The notes: a model not told the origin generated them from the letters alone. DNA of 15,478 nt from Gammaproteobacteria bacterium (GCA_947377625.1 CANCGR010000014.1:1-15478); one strand, 5' to 3'; positions 7,358 through 15,361 are shown, counted from the first letter of the stretch. Translations and numbers: made by a program.

Positions 7358-7816
7358 ATGTTGAGTCGAGTCAAATTTGCCGGTCTTGCACTGGCTGCCA
7401 TGAGTCTGCTGCCGTTGACGGTGAGCGCCCATCATAGTTTTTCTGCTGAATTTGACCGGCAGAAGCCTGTGCATATCGAAGGCATCATGGTGGAGATGGA
7501 GTGGGTAAATCCGCACTCGTGGCTGCACATCGATGTCACCAAGCCGGATGGCAAGGTTGAGCATTGGAAAGTGGAAGGCGGCGCACCCAGCGCGTTGTTG
7601 CGTCGTGGCTGGAACCGCAATTCATTGCCGGCGGGCACCAAAGTTATTGTGGATGGTTCGCAGGCGCGTGATGGTTCACTGCGTGCCAATGCCAGCGACA
7701 TTGTGTTCCCCGATGGACGCAAACTGAATCTGGCTTCTTCCAATTCAAACAACCAGGACGACGTTGACAGCAGAGATGCATCGAAAGCCGCACCGGCTCC
7801 TGCACCGAAAAAATAA
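7358..7816 (+). CDS. Secreted DUF6152-family protein
   Basis: 152-residue protein with a signal peptide (hydrophobic residues 7-22; VSA|HHSF cleavage after Ala24). The mature form begins HHSFSAEF, followed by GIMVEMEWVNPHSWLHIDV (NPH at 51-53), WKVEGG (70-75), RRGWNRNSLPAG (82-93) and GSQARDGS (100-107). This pattern is that of DUF6152, a family of small periplasmic proteins without a known activity. A low-complexity tail (Ser/Asn/Asp then Ala-Pro repeats, ending KK) follows after residue 128. GGAG about 8 bases before the ATG supports the start. It is the second gene of a probable operon with the WEG-family protein at 6518. The N-terminal domain of the product at 12118 is a clear relative with the same predicted cleavage point. 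Its 3' end converges with emrB across 17 bases. Confidence 0.85.
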   Translation: MLSRVKFAGLALAAMSLLPLTVSAHHSFSAEFDRQKPVHIEGIMVEMEWVNPHSWLHIDVTKPDGKVEHWKVEGGAPSALLRRGWNRNSLPAGTKVIVDGSQARDGSLRANASDIVFPDGRKLNLASSNSNNQDDVDSRDASKAAPAPAPKK

Positions 7817-7833
7817 TCACGCGTTGCTGAAGA

Positions 7834-9360
7834 TCACGCAGCGGCGGCGGGAACCTTGGGCTTGGGCTTGGTGTTGCTCAGTACAAATACCAGCGGCACC
7901 AAGGCCAGCACTACCCACATCATCAGCCGGAAGTCGTCGATGTAGGCCACTGTCATGGCTTGGCGGGTAATCTGAAAATCAGCCAGCCGCAGGATTCCCG
8001 CAGCGCCGGGCGACACCATATCCAGTGACACTGGCAGATCGAGCCTGACTTTTTCATTGGTAATGGCTTCGACCATGTAGGAATGCATCGTCGCGGTGTT
8101 GCGGGTCAGCAGTGTGAACGCAATGGAAACACCGATGCTGCTGCCCATGTTGCGTATAAGACTGAACAGGCTGGCGGCTTCGGCGCGGTATTTCTGGTCA
8201 AGCGTGGTGTAAGTGGTGCCGCTAAGCGGAATGAACACAAAGCCCAGTCCCAGGCCCTGAATGACGCCGGTGGTGATGATGTTGCGGGCAGGCACAAAGG
8301 TCGAGAACTCGCACATCAGGTACAGCGCATAGGCAGTCAGCAGCAGCCCGCCCAGAATCAGTTTGCGTTGATCCAGTTTGTTGGCAACACGGCTGACAAT
8401 GGTCATCGCTATCAATGTGCCGAAGCCGCGCGGTGCCAGGATCATGCCGACATCCATCACGCTATAGCCCATCAGGTTTTGCATGAAGGGTGGCAGCAAC
8501 GCCATTGTTGCCAGCAGCACCATGCCGACGATGAAAATGAAAAACAGGCCTAATTGCAGGTTGCGGTCGCGCAGCATGCCGGGCGACAGAAACGGATGTG
8601 ATGTGCGCATGGTATGCACGACATACATCCACACCGCTGACAGCATCAGTGCAATATAGAGCTGGATTTCAGTTGACGCTAACCAGTCCTTGGTTTCGCC
8701 GCGATCCATGATCAATTGCAGGCAAGCAATGCACAGACTCAACGTGAGAAAGCCGATCATGTCGAACGGACGATCGAGTCGCTTGCCCTGCGGCAGATAA
8801 ATCATCAAGGCCAGACACGACAGCACACCCAGTGGCAGGTTGATGTAGAACACATAACGCCACGAGTAGTACTCAGTCAGATAACCACCGAGTGAAGGGC
8901 CGACGATGGGGCCGATCATCACGCCCATGCCCCACACTGCCATCGCCTTGGGATGATCCTTGCGCTCATTGATATCGAGCAGCGTTGATTGCGACAGCGG
9001 CACCAATGCAGCGCCGAAGATGCCCTGCATGACGCGGAACACCACCATCTGCTCCAGCGATGTAGCCATGCCGCACAGCATCGAGCTGATGGTAAAACCG
9101 GCCACCGACATCAACATGATGGTTTTGCGGCCGTAACGTCCGGCCAGCCAGCCGGTCGGCAAGGTCATGATCGCGGAGGCCACGATGTAGGAGGTCAATA
9201 TCCACGACACCTGGTCTTGCGTCGTCATCAGGCTGCCCATCATGTGCGGCAACGCCACGTTGGCGATGGTGGTGTCGAGCACCTGGATGATGGTGGCCAG
9301 CATCACCGCGAAGGTAATGATCTTCTTGGTGGCGGGGTCCAGTGCGGTTTCCTGGTTCAT
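7834..9360 (-). CDS. emrB: EmrB/QacA-type (DHA2) MFS drug-efflux permease
   Basis: 508-residue inner-membrane transporter of the DHA2 branch of the major facilitator superfamily, expected to have 14 membrane segments and to use the proton gradient. Visible hallmarks are the first segment with LDTTIANVALPHM (28-40), motif A as GWLAGRYGRK (70-79) and antiporter motif C as GPIVGPSLGGYL (150-161), followed by YSWRYVFYINLPLG, which is characteristic of EmrB. It ends in a short cytoplasmic Lys/Pro/Ala tail. The start is the ATG at 9360, 12 bases after the emrA stop, so the two are translated from one message. With the adjacent membrane-fusion protein it would export hydrophobic toxic compounds through a TolC-type channel, which is not encoded here. 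The substrate is unknown; the symbol is by family, not proven orthology. Confidence 0.9.
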   Translation of the reverse strand: MNQETALDPATKKIITFAVMLATIIQVLDTTIANVALPHMMGSLMTTQDQVSWILTSYIVASAIMTLPTGWLAGRYGRKTIMLMSVAGFTISSMLCGMATSLEQMVVFRVMQGIFGAALVPLSQSTLLDINERKDHPKAMAVWGMGVMIGPIVGPSLGGYLTEYYSWRYVFYINLPLGVLSCLALMIYLPQGKRLDRPFDMIGFLTLSLCIACLQLIMDRGETKDWLASTEIQLYIALMLSAVWMYVVHTMRTSHPFLSPGMLRDRNLQLGLFFIFIVGMVLLATMALLPPFMQNLMGYSVMDVGMILAPRGFGTLIAMTIVSRVANKLDQRKLILGGLLLTAYALYLMCEFSTFVPARNIITTGVIQGLGLGFVFIPLSGTTYTTLDQKYRAEAASLFSLIRNMGSSIGVSIAFTLLTRNTATMHSYMVEAITNEKVRLDLPVSLDMVSPGAAGILRLADFQITRQAMTVAYIDDFRLMMWVVLALVPLVFVLSNTKPKPKVPAAAA

Positions 9361-9372
9361 TGGGCTTTCAAG

Positions 9373-10398
9373 TCACATCCACGGCAGCTTGCGTTGATGG
9401 CCGGTGTCAATTTCCACCAGCGCACTCATGCCGGGTGCCAGCGTGGGTGAGTTGGCATGCGCAGTCATTTCAATTTTTACATTGAGGCGTTGCACCACTT
9501 TCACCCAATTGCCGGAACTGTTTTGTGCCGGCAGCAACGAGAACTCTGAACCAGTGCCCGGCGTCAGTGCCAATACTTTGCCTTCCCACACCAGATCGGG
9601 ATAAGCATCCACATGAATGCTGACATGTTGGCCCAGGCGCACATAGGTGAGATCGGTTTCCTTGAGGTTGGCTTCCACCCAGATGCTGCTGTCATTCACC
9701 AGTGTTGCCAGCGGAATGGTGGGATTGACCACTTCGCCCATCTTTACGCCGAAATTGGCCAGCACGCCGTCGCGCGGGGCACGCACTTCAACGCGCGTCA
9801 GATCGAGCGCGGCTTTTTCATGCTCGACCATGGCCAGTTGATAGTCAGGATGTTGTTCAATTGGCAGGCTCGGGTTGACCAGTTTGGCCCTTACTACATC
9901 GAGCGCTTGTTTGGTGATGTCGACTTGTTTGCTGGCTGAAGACGCCTGGTGTGCGGCTTGGTCGACAAGGATGGCGGACACTGACTTGGAGTCTGTCAGT
10001 TTCTGCAAGCGTTCCTGCTCACGCCGGAAATAATCGTAGTCATTTTCGGCCTTTCTGATATCGCCCAGTTTGTTGGCATAGTCGGCGCGCAGACTTTCGA
10101 TATTGCTGCGTACTTTAAGCAGATTGGCTTCAGTGCGTGCCAGTGCGATACGGTAGTTTTCGTCGTCGATTCTGAACAGCATCTGGCCGGCGCTGACACG
10201 CTCGTTGTCATGCGCGCCCACTGCCACCACCTTGCCGCCCAGCTCGCTGCTGATGCTGACCAGATCGGATTTAAGGTAGGCGTCATCGGTTGAAATGATG
10301 CGACCGCCATGCAGGTACAGCCACCCGCCCACTATTGCCACAGCCACCGGCCCCAGCCAAAGGAAGGCAAGGCGCAGCAAGCGCTTTATCAAAGACAT
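9373..10398 (-). CDS. emrA: EmrA-type membrane-fusion protein (HlyD family)
   Basis: 341-residue periplasmic adaptor anchored by one N-terminal membrane helix (about 8-30). Then come STDDAYLKSD (36-45), typical of EmrA, the first half of the lipoyl/barrel-sandwich domain (45-80, GGKVVAVGAHDNERVSAGQ), a helical hairpin of heptad-like character (about 85-190), the second lipoyl half (RAPRDGVLANFGVKMGEVV) and a beta-barrel domain. It would link the EmrB permease to an outer-membrane TolC channel. The frame extends to 10494, but the ATG at 10398 has GGGGAG about 7 bases upstream and starts immediately before the membrane helix. It is the first gene of a two-gene operon and is divergent from ppx; no regulator gene lies next to it. 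Confidence 0.9.
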   Translation of the reverse strand: MSLIKRLLRLAFLWLGPVAVAIVGGWLYLHGGRIISTDDAYLKSDLVSISSELGGKVVAVGAHDNERVSAGQMLFRIDDENYRIALARTEANLLKVRSNIESLRADYANKLGDIRKAENDYDYFRREQERLQKLTDSKSVSAILVDQAAHQASSASKQVDITKQALDVVRAKLVNPSLPIEQHPDYQLAMVEHEKAALDLTRVEVRAPRDGVLANFGVKMGEVVNPTIPLATLVNDSSIWVEANLKETDLTYVRLGQHVSIHVDAYPDLVWEGKVLALTPGTGSEFSLLPAQNSSGNWVKVVQRLNVKIEMTAHANSPTLAPGMSALVEIDTGHQRKLPWM

Positions 10399-10572
10399 GG
10401 TTTTCTCCCCTACTATCCTAAGGTGGCAGCCTACAAAAAAAGTCCGGCGATGAACACAACTGCTCGCCTCCATGCGGGAAATTGCTGTCAGCACAACATT
10501 CTGCTTCTGTTAAGCAGGTCTGACTTTTATGATGGCATCAGATGCAGGCGCAGGCCCACGGTTGGAAACACA

Positions 10573-12048
10573 ATGAAAAGCAAGTCTCCCTATTTTGCAG
10601 CAGTAGATCTGGGTTCCAACAGTTTTCACATGATTATTGCGCGTGTGCACCGCAAGCAGGTTGAAATAGTTGATCGCGAGAAGGAGATGGTGCAGCTGGC
10701 CAAAGGCATCAACGCTGAAGGTCTGCTCGACAAGGATGCGCAGAAACGGGCGGTGGCTTGTCTGCAACGTTTGGGTGAGCGACTGCGCGATATTCCGCTG
10801 GAACAGGTGCGGGCGGTTGGCACCAAGACCTTGCGTGCCATCAAGAGTTCGGCAAACTTCATCAAGCTGGCAGAGTCGGCGCTCGGTGTGCCGATACAAA
10901 TTGTGTCCGGTTATGAAGAAGCGCGACTGATCTATTCAGGGCTGGCGCATTCGGTCACCAATGATCATAGCAAACGGCTGGTGGTAGACATTGGTGGTGG
11001 CAGCACCGAGTTCATCATAGGCCAGGACTTCGCGCCCTTGTGTCTGGAGAGTCTCAATATGGGCTGCGTGGCGTATACGCAGAAATACGCCGGAAAAACC
11101 GGGCGCATCACTGCCACCGGTTTCAAGAAAATGTACCTGGCGGCGTGCAACGAGATTGAAACCATCCTGCGCGGTTATCAGAAAGTCGGCTGGCAAATTG
11201 CTTATGGCACTTCCGGCAGCATCAAGGCCATCGGTGAGCTGGTGGCCGAGCACGATGGCGGCGCGGTGATCACTCGTCAATCGCTGCAATTGCTGGCCAA
11301 AGCGTTGGTAGTGGGCAAGGTTGATGTGACCAAGGTAGCGGCGGCGCGCCGAAGTGTATTGCCAGCCGGCCTTGCCATACTGACGGCGGTGTTTGATTTG
11401 TTTGAGCTGGCGGAAATTCATGTTGAAGATGCGGCGCTGAAGGAAGGGCTGCTCTACGACATCATCGGTCGCCAAGGCCATGCCGATGCGCGTTTTGCTA
11501 CTGTAGCCAAACTGCAGGAACAGTACACGGCGGATCCTTCACAGGCTGAGCGGGTGGCAAGCACTGCCTTGACCTTCTGGCGCCGGCTCGACACGCCGAA
11601 ACTGGCGCGCGTATCCCGCACCAAAGTGCTCACGTGGGCGGCCCAGCTGCATGAAATCGGCATGAGCATTTCCCATTCCGGTCACCATCATCACGGCTAC
11701 TACATCTTGCGCAACGGCGATCTCGCAGGTTTCGGCCGTTTTGAGCAATACATGTTGGCTGCATTGGTGCGCAGCCAGCGCAAGGCGCTGGATCGCAAGG
11801 ATTTCGAAGAGTTTGATGTGGCGACGCTGGCGGCACTGACGCCGCTGATTCTGTGTTTGCGGCTGGCGGTGTTGTTGCACCGGCGTCGCGAAGGGCTGAT
11901 GCCGCTGCCGCGCTTGTCACAGCGCGGCAAGGGGTTTTATCTGAAATTCAACAAGCGCTGGCTGGCCTCGCATCCGCTGACACTGGCTGGGCTGGAGCAG
12001 GAGCGTAGCTGGCTGGCGGACTTTGGTGTCAGCTTTGCCTATGGCTGA
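10573..12048 (+). CDS. ppx: Exopolyphosphatase / pppGpp phosphohydrolase (Ppx/GppA family)
   Basis: 491-residue cytoplasmic phosphatase that removes terminal phosphates from polyphosphate or pppGpp; the family cannot be split further by eye. It belongs to the ASKHA (actin/hexokinase/Hsp70) fold: phosphate-1 motif VDLGSNSFHM (11-20), catalytic Glu in SGYEEA (112-117), phosphate-2 motif DIGGGSTEF (139-147) and YGTSGS. The C-terminal half carries an HD-like domain (WAAQLHEIG followed by HSGHHHHGYYI). Length matches proteobacterial Ppx. The frame is open back to 10309, but that stretch overlaps emrA on the other strand and is not family-like; the ATG at 10573 starts 10 residues before the first motif. 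A TATGAT hexamer at 10528-10533 may be its -10 box, but no good -35 goes with it. No ppk is nearby. Confidence 0.9.
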   Translation: MKSKSPYFAAVDLGSNSFHMIIARVHRKQVEIVDREKEMVQLAKGINAEGLLDKDAQKRAVACLQRLGERLRDIPLEQVRAVGTKTLRAIKSSANFIKLAESALGVPIQIVSGYEEARLIYSGLAHSVTNDHSKRLVVDIGGGSTEFIIGQDFAPLCLESLNMGCVAYTQKYAGKTGRITATGFKKMYLAACNEIETILRGYQKVGWQIAYGTSGSIKAIGELVAEHDGGAVITRQSLQLLAKALVVGKVDVTKVAAARRSVLPAGLAILTAVFDLFELAEIHVEDAALKEGLLYDIIGRQGHADARFATVAKLQEQYTADPSQAERVASTALTFWRRLDTPKLARVSRTKVLTWAAQLHEIGMSISHSGHHHHGYYILRNGDLAGFGRFEQYMLAALVRSQRKALDRKDFEEFDVATLAALTPLILCLRLAVLLHRRREGLMPLPRLSQRGKGFYLKFNKRWLASHPLTLAGLEQERSWLADFGVSFAYG

Positions 12049-12080
12049 CAAGTGGCTGATCAAATACGAGGGAATGTGCC

Positions 12081-12086
12081 TATAAT
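12081..12086 (+). promoter_or_regulatory. Probable sigma-70 -10 box for the fusion gene at 12118
   Basis: A perfect TATAAT lies 31 bases before the ATG at 12118, which leaves room for a short leader and the GAGGGG ribosome binding site. The -35 region is weak: the best hexamer is TGATCA at 12057-12062 with an 18-base spacer, three of six matches. This suggests that the fusion gene has its own promoter and need not depend on read-through from ppx. Confidence 0.45.
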
Positions 12087-12117
12087 CGGCCGTCACATCA
12101 TCTTTTGAGGGGTCAAT

Positions 12118-13212
12118 ATGATGAAGATAGTTACGAGTTTCGTGGCGGCAATGTTCGTCACTGCGTTACCAATTTCGCAAGCCAGTGCCCATCACTCGTT
12201 TAGTGCTGACTTCAGTGAAGCCAAAGGCGAGATTCACGGAGTGGTAAAGAGTGGGCGTTTCGCCAATCCACATCCGCGTTATCAGGTAGAAGTCACCAAC
12301 AAAAACGGCTCGAAGACAATGTGGGAGCTGGAAGGTTCCAGTGTCACCACTCTCGCCAATGCCGGCTGGCCTGCCAATTTCCTGCTGCCAGGTGATGAAA
12401 TCACCGTGCGTGGTTCACTGGGCCGCGACAATGCCAACAAGATGTTTATAGAAGGCGTCACCAAAGCCAACGGCGATGCCTTCCCGCCTGCCAATGTGGT
12501 GCGCCGCGATCCGAATCAGGTCTATACCACCAAGGGCAAAAACTACGGTTATGCCAAGGTGAATCCTGCGGCTCCTTTTGATATCAGTGGCCCTTGGCGC
12601 AACACCTACAAGTTTCACGTGACGGTTGACGATCTGGAGCCCAAGCCCACGCCGTTTTCCAAAGAGGGCAAGACGCTGTTTGATCACACGGTGCACCATG
12701 ACGATTATTCACTGCGCTGTGTAGCGCCGGGATTGCCGCGTATTTTCGGCGCGCCCTATGACATGGAAATCATCGACGGCGGCGTGTTGTATGAATTCGT
12801 TTATATCGAGCACAACACGCCACGCCGCATTTACATGGATGGTCGCAAAGCGCCGGCCGATTATCCTGATCGCCCGATGGGCTTTTCAGTCGGGCATTGG
12901 GAGGGCAACGAGCTGGTGATTGAAACCACACACCTCGCCGGTGGCTGGCTTGATGGTTCGGGCTTGCCGCTGAAAGGCGGCGCCAACAGTCGCATCGTCG
13001 AGCGTTACACCTTTGCGGCCGATCGTTTGTCGCTCGACAGAGTGATGACGATATACGACGACTATTACACCAAGCCACTGGTGCGACGCCGGGGTTCGGC
13101 GCGCGATGATTTCATGGGCATTGTCGAGCATGACAGTTGCGACCCTACCACCTATTACTGGGATCTGATGCAAGCCGGTGAACTGGAAGCGCGTATCAAG
13201 GCGTTGTTGTAG
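12118..13212 (+). CDS. Secreted fusion: DUF6152-type domain + WEG-motif domain
   Basis: 364-residue secreted protein. Its signal peptide (about 5-20) is cleaved most likely at ASA|HHSF after Ala24. Residues 25-125 are a DUF6152-type domain: HHSFSADF, a G-V strand, NPH (50-52), WELEGS (69-74), AGWPANFLLPGD (82-93) and VRGSLGRD (97-104). Residues about 155-364 match the WEG family of the products at 5338 and 6518: FDISGPW (154-160), Cys201 followed by APGLPR, HWEGNELVIETT (260-271), IVERY (293-297) and IVEHDSC with Cys341. So one chain joins domains that 6518 and 7358 encode separately, in reverse order. The function is unknown; it should act in the periplasm. GAGGGG precedes the ATG at 12118 by about 5 bases; a second ATG follows immediately at 12121. 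A TATAAT box lies 31 bases upstream. The product lacks the Lys tail of the separate versions. Confidence 0.85.
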   Translation: MMKIVTSFVAAMFVTALPISQASAHHSFSADFSEAKGEIHGVVKSGRFANPHPRYQVEVTNKNGSKTMWELEGSSVTTLANAGWPANFLLPGDEITVRGSLGRDNANKMFIEGVTKANGDAFPPANVVRRDPNQVYTTKGKNYGYAKVNPAAPFDISGPWRNTYKFHVTVDDLEPKPTPFSKEGKTLFDHTVHHDDYSLRCVAPGLPRIFGAPYDMEIIDGGVLYEFVYIEHNTPRRIYMDGRKAPADYPDRPMGFSVGHWEGNELVIETTHLAGGWLDGSGLPLKGGANSRIVERYTFAADRLSLDRVMTIYDDYYTKPLVRRRGSARDDFMGIVEHDSCDPTTYYWDLMQAGELEARIKALL

Positions 13213-13326
13213 ATACAGGTGTGGCAATGTTGGCAGCAATGTGGACTTGCTGAAATTGAATTACGCTTTGGCAAGTGATGGTTTATATTCCCGCAGGCTT
13301 GCCAGATGTTTCCGGAGTTTCTAACG

Positions 13327-14160
13327 ATGCGGTTAAAGCTGTACGCAGGATTGCTGCTCTTGTTGATGACGGTGCTGCTGGTTTCTGAACCTGCATCAGC
13401 ACAACGCAGGTTCATGCCCTCGCGCAGCAAAACAGATCCGATTAATCCAAATTTGCCAGTGGATCCGGATGGTTCCGAATTTCATTTTGTCCGTTTGATC
13501 TATGGTGGCAATGGTCGCAATGACAAATTTCCGGGCAGAGGTTCCAGCTGGATCACTGACTGGCCCGAAGCCGAACATTTCTTCATTCAGGGCGTGAAAC
13601 GCCTGACCAACGTGGATGTCACCTCTGTCAGTCTCCCCAATGGGCAAGGTGGCGAGCGTATAAAGCTGGGCGTGGACAATGTCTATGATTATCCGTTTCT
13701 GTATGCAGTGGAAGTCGGTCACTGGAATCTCACTGATGAAGAAGCTGCAATTTTGCGGGATTACCTGCTACGTGGCGGCTTTTTCATAGTGGACGATTTT
13801 CATGGCACCCAGGAGTGGGCAGTCTTCATGGCGTCGATGCAAAAAGTGTTTCCCGACCGGCCAGTAGTTGAACTGGAAGACAGCAGTGAAATACTGCACA
13901 CGGTCTACGATCTGGACAAAAAAACCCAGATTCCGGGACTGGCAGCTCTCTACAATGGCGTGACCTATGAGTATGACGGCTACAAGCCGGACTGGCGCGC
14001 CATCTACGATGATCATGGTCGCTTGATGGTTGTCATCAACCATAACATGGATATGGGTGATGCTTGGGAAAATGCCGATTTGCCGGAATATCCCGAAAAA
14101 ATGACAGCCCTTGCCTATCGTTTTGCAGTTAATTATGTCGTTTATTCGATGACTCATTAG
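13327..14160 (+). CDS. Secreted DUF4159-domain protein
   Basis: 277-residue protein made of a signal peptide (about 6-20; cleavage ASA|QRR after Ala25) and one DUF4159 domain. Family landmarks are HFVRLIYGG, the WITDWPEAEHFFIQGVKRLT block, YPFLYAVEVGHWNLT, the LLRGGFFIVDDFHG segment and QIPGLAALYNG. DUF4159 has no established enzymatic role; members are often parts of larger membrane proteins, while this is a small stand-alone secreted form. The ATG at 13327 is preferred to the one at 13306 because GGAG lies about 10 bases upstream and the basic n-region (MRLK) begins there. A TATATT hexamer at 13284-13289 may be a -10 box, without a good -35. The M19 peptidase gene begins 42 bases downstream with no terminator between, so the two may be co-transcribed. 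Confidence 0.85.
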   Translation: MRLKLYAGLLLLLMTVLLVSEPASAQRRFMPSRSKTDPINPNLPVDPDGSEFHFVRLIYGGNGRNDKFPGRGSSWITDWPEAEHFFIQGVKRLTNVDVTSVSLPNGQGGERIKLGVDNVYDYPFLYAVEVGHWNLTDEEAAILRDYLLRGGFFIVDDFHGTQEWAVFMASMQKVFPDRPVVELEDSSEILHTVYDLDKKTQIPGLAALYNGVTYEYDGYKPDWRAIYDDHGRLMVVINHNMDMGDAWENADLPEYPEKMTALAYRFAVNYVVYSMTH

Positions 14161-14202
14161 TCTTGTAATTTTGCATTTTTAAGTTTTGCCCGGGAGCCTG
14201 CA

Positions 14203-15318
14203 ATGAAAAAATATTCAAGGCTGACAGCGCTGTTTGCTTTCAGCATGGCTGGATGGTCGGCACTGCAGGCTGCCGAAGATATTGAAGCGCGTGCCCGCGC
14301 AATTCATGAGCACGTTTTCACAATCGACACCCATGATGATATTGAGCTCGGTTTTGCCACCAGTGAGTTCATGCCGGCCGACAAGGCTGAAGCGCAAGTA
14401 ACGCTCGACAAGATGAAGGCCGGTGGTCTTGATGGCGGTTTCTTCATCGTTTACGTGGGGCAATCAGCGCGCACTCCCGAAAATTATTTGAAAGCCCGCG
14501 CCGACGCACTCGCCAAATTTGATGCGATTCACCGTATGGTGAAGCTATATCCCGAGCGTATCGGATTGGCCACCACTGCCGCCGAAGCTCGCAAGCTGCA
14601 TGCAGCCGGCAAGCTGGTGGCATTTATTGGTATCGAGAACGGCTATGTGATTGGCAAGGATCTGTCGGTGCTGAAGGACTTCCGCGCGCAAGGTGCCCGT
14701 TACATGACGCTGGTGCATAACGGCCACAATGACATTGGCGATTCCGCACAGCCACGCACTGAGTTTGGTGACAAAGGCCCCGAAGAGCATGGCGGACTGA
14801 GTGCATTCGGTGAGCAGGTGGTAGCAGAGCTCAATCGCTTGGGCATTTTGGTGGATATATCCCATGTGTCGAAACAGACCATGATGGCCGCGACCAAACT
14901 ATCCAAGGCCCCAGTGATTGCCTCCCATTCCGGCGTCGCAGGTGTCTATGTGCATGCCCGCAACATGGACGATGAGCAGTTGCAGGCGCTCAAACAAAAT
15001 GGCGGCGTTATTCAATTGGTGGCCTTCAAGACTTATCTGAAAGATGGCAACGACGCCAATGTCAGCAACTTTATTGACCAGATCGACTATGCCGTTAAAA
15101 AGATCGGCATCGATCATGTCGGCATTTCTTCTGACTTCGGCGGTGGCGGCGGCATCATCGGCTGGAACTCAGCGGCAGAGAGCTTCAATGTCACGCTGGA
15201 GCTGGTCAAGCGCGGCTACTCCGAGCAAGACATCAGCAAGATCTGGGGTGGTAATGTGCTGCGCATCCTCGAGCAGGCTGAAAAATTTGCGGCACAGTCA
15301 GGTAGTAAGGCTCACTGA
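14203..15318 (+). CDS. Secreted membrane-dipeptidase homologue (peptidase family M19)
   Basis: 371-residue zinc hydrolase of the renal-dipeptidase family with a Sec signal peptide (hydrophobic 6-18; cleavage LQA|AED after residue 23). Binuclear metal-site residues are in place: His44 and Asp46 (DTHDD), Glu145 (GIENGY), His221 (DISHVS), His242 (ASHSG) and Asp311 (ISSDFGGG). The last 30 residues carry IWGGNVLRILEQ, the usual M19 ending, so the gene is complete. M19 enzymes hydrolyse dipeptides, including those with a C-terminal D-amino acid, so peptide scavenging or cell-wall peptide turnover in the periplasm is likely. GGGAG about 7 bases before the ATG supports the start. It follows the DUF4159 gene closely. 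A weak hairpin at 15339-15361 may end its transcript. Confidence 0.9.
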   Translation: MKKYSRLTALFAFSMAGWSALQAAEDIEARARAIHEHVFTIDTHDDIELGFATSEFMPADKAEAQVTLDKMKAGGLDGGFFIVYVGQSARTPENYLKARADALAKFDAIHRMVKLYPERIGLATTAAEARKLHAAGKLVAFIGIENGYVIGKDLSVLKDFRAQGARYMTLVHNGHNDIGDSAQPRTEFGDKGPEEHGGLSAFGEQVVAELNRLGILVDISHVSKQTMMAATKLSKAPVIASHSGVAGVYVHARNMDDEQLQALKQNGGVIQLVAFKTYLKDGNDANVSNFIDQIDYAVKKIGIDHVGISSDFGGGGGIIGWNSAAESFNVTLELVKRGYSEQDISKIWGGNVLRILEQAEKFAAQSGSKAH

Positions 15319-15338
15319 GCACGGACTGGACCTGCAGC

Positions 15339-15361
15339 AATTCCTTGACACTCAAGGATTT
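15339..15361. terminator. Short dyad downstream of the M19 gene, weak terminator or operator
   Basis: TCCTTGA (15342-15348) and TCAAGGA (15352-15358) form a 7-base perfect stem around a 3-base loop, with two further A-T pairs after one mismatch. A short TTTT follows at 15359-15362. It lies 20-40 bases after the M19 stop codon, so it could be a weak intrinsic terminator. It also overlaps the -35 box of the promoter at 15345, which makes an operator role possible. Confidence 0.4.

Noticed and set aside
10415..10440. A-rich run upstream of emrA as a terminator tail
   Set aside because: No stem precedes the run on the appropriate strand, so there is no intrinsic terminator structure.
10399..10572. 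N-terminal extensions of the emrA and ppx frames that overlap each other
   Set aside because: Both frames are open here on opposite strands, but family motifs and ribosome binding sites place the starts at 10398 and 10573; the extensions have no family-like sequence.
11683..11694. HHHH run in the Ppx/GppA product looking like an engineered tag
   Set aside because: It is internal, in the HD-like domain of a normal-length family member, where histidines are expected.
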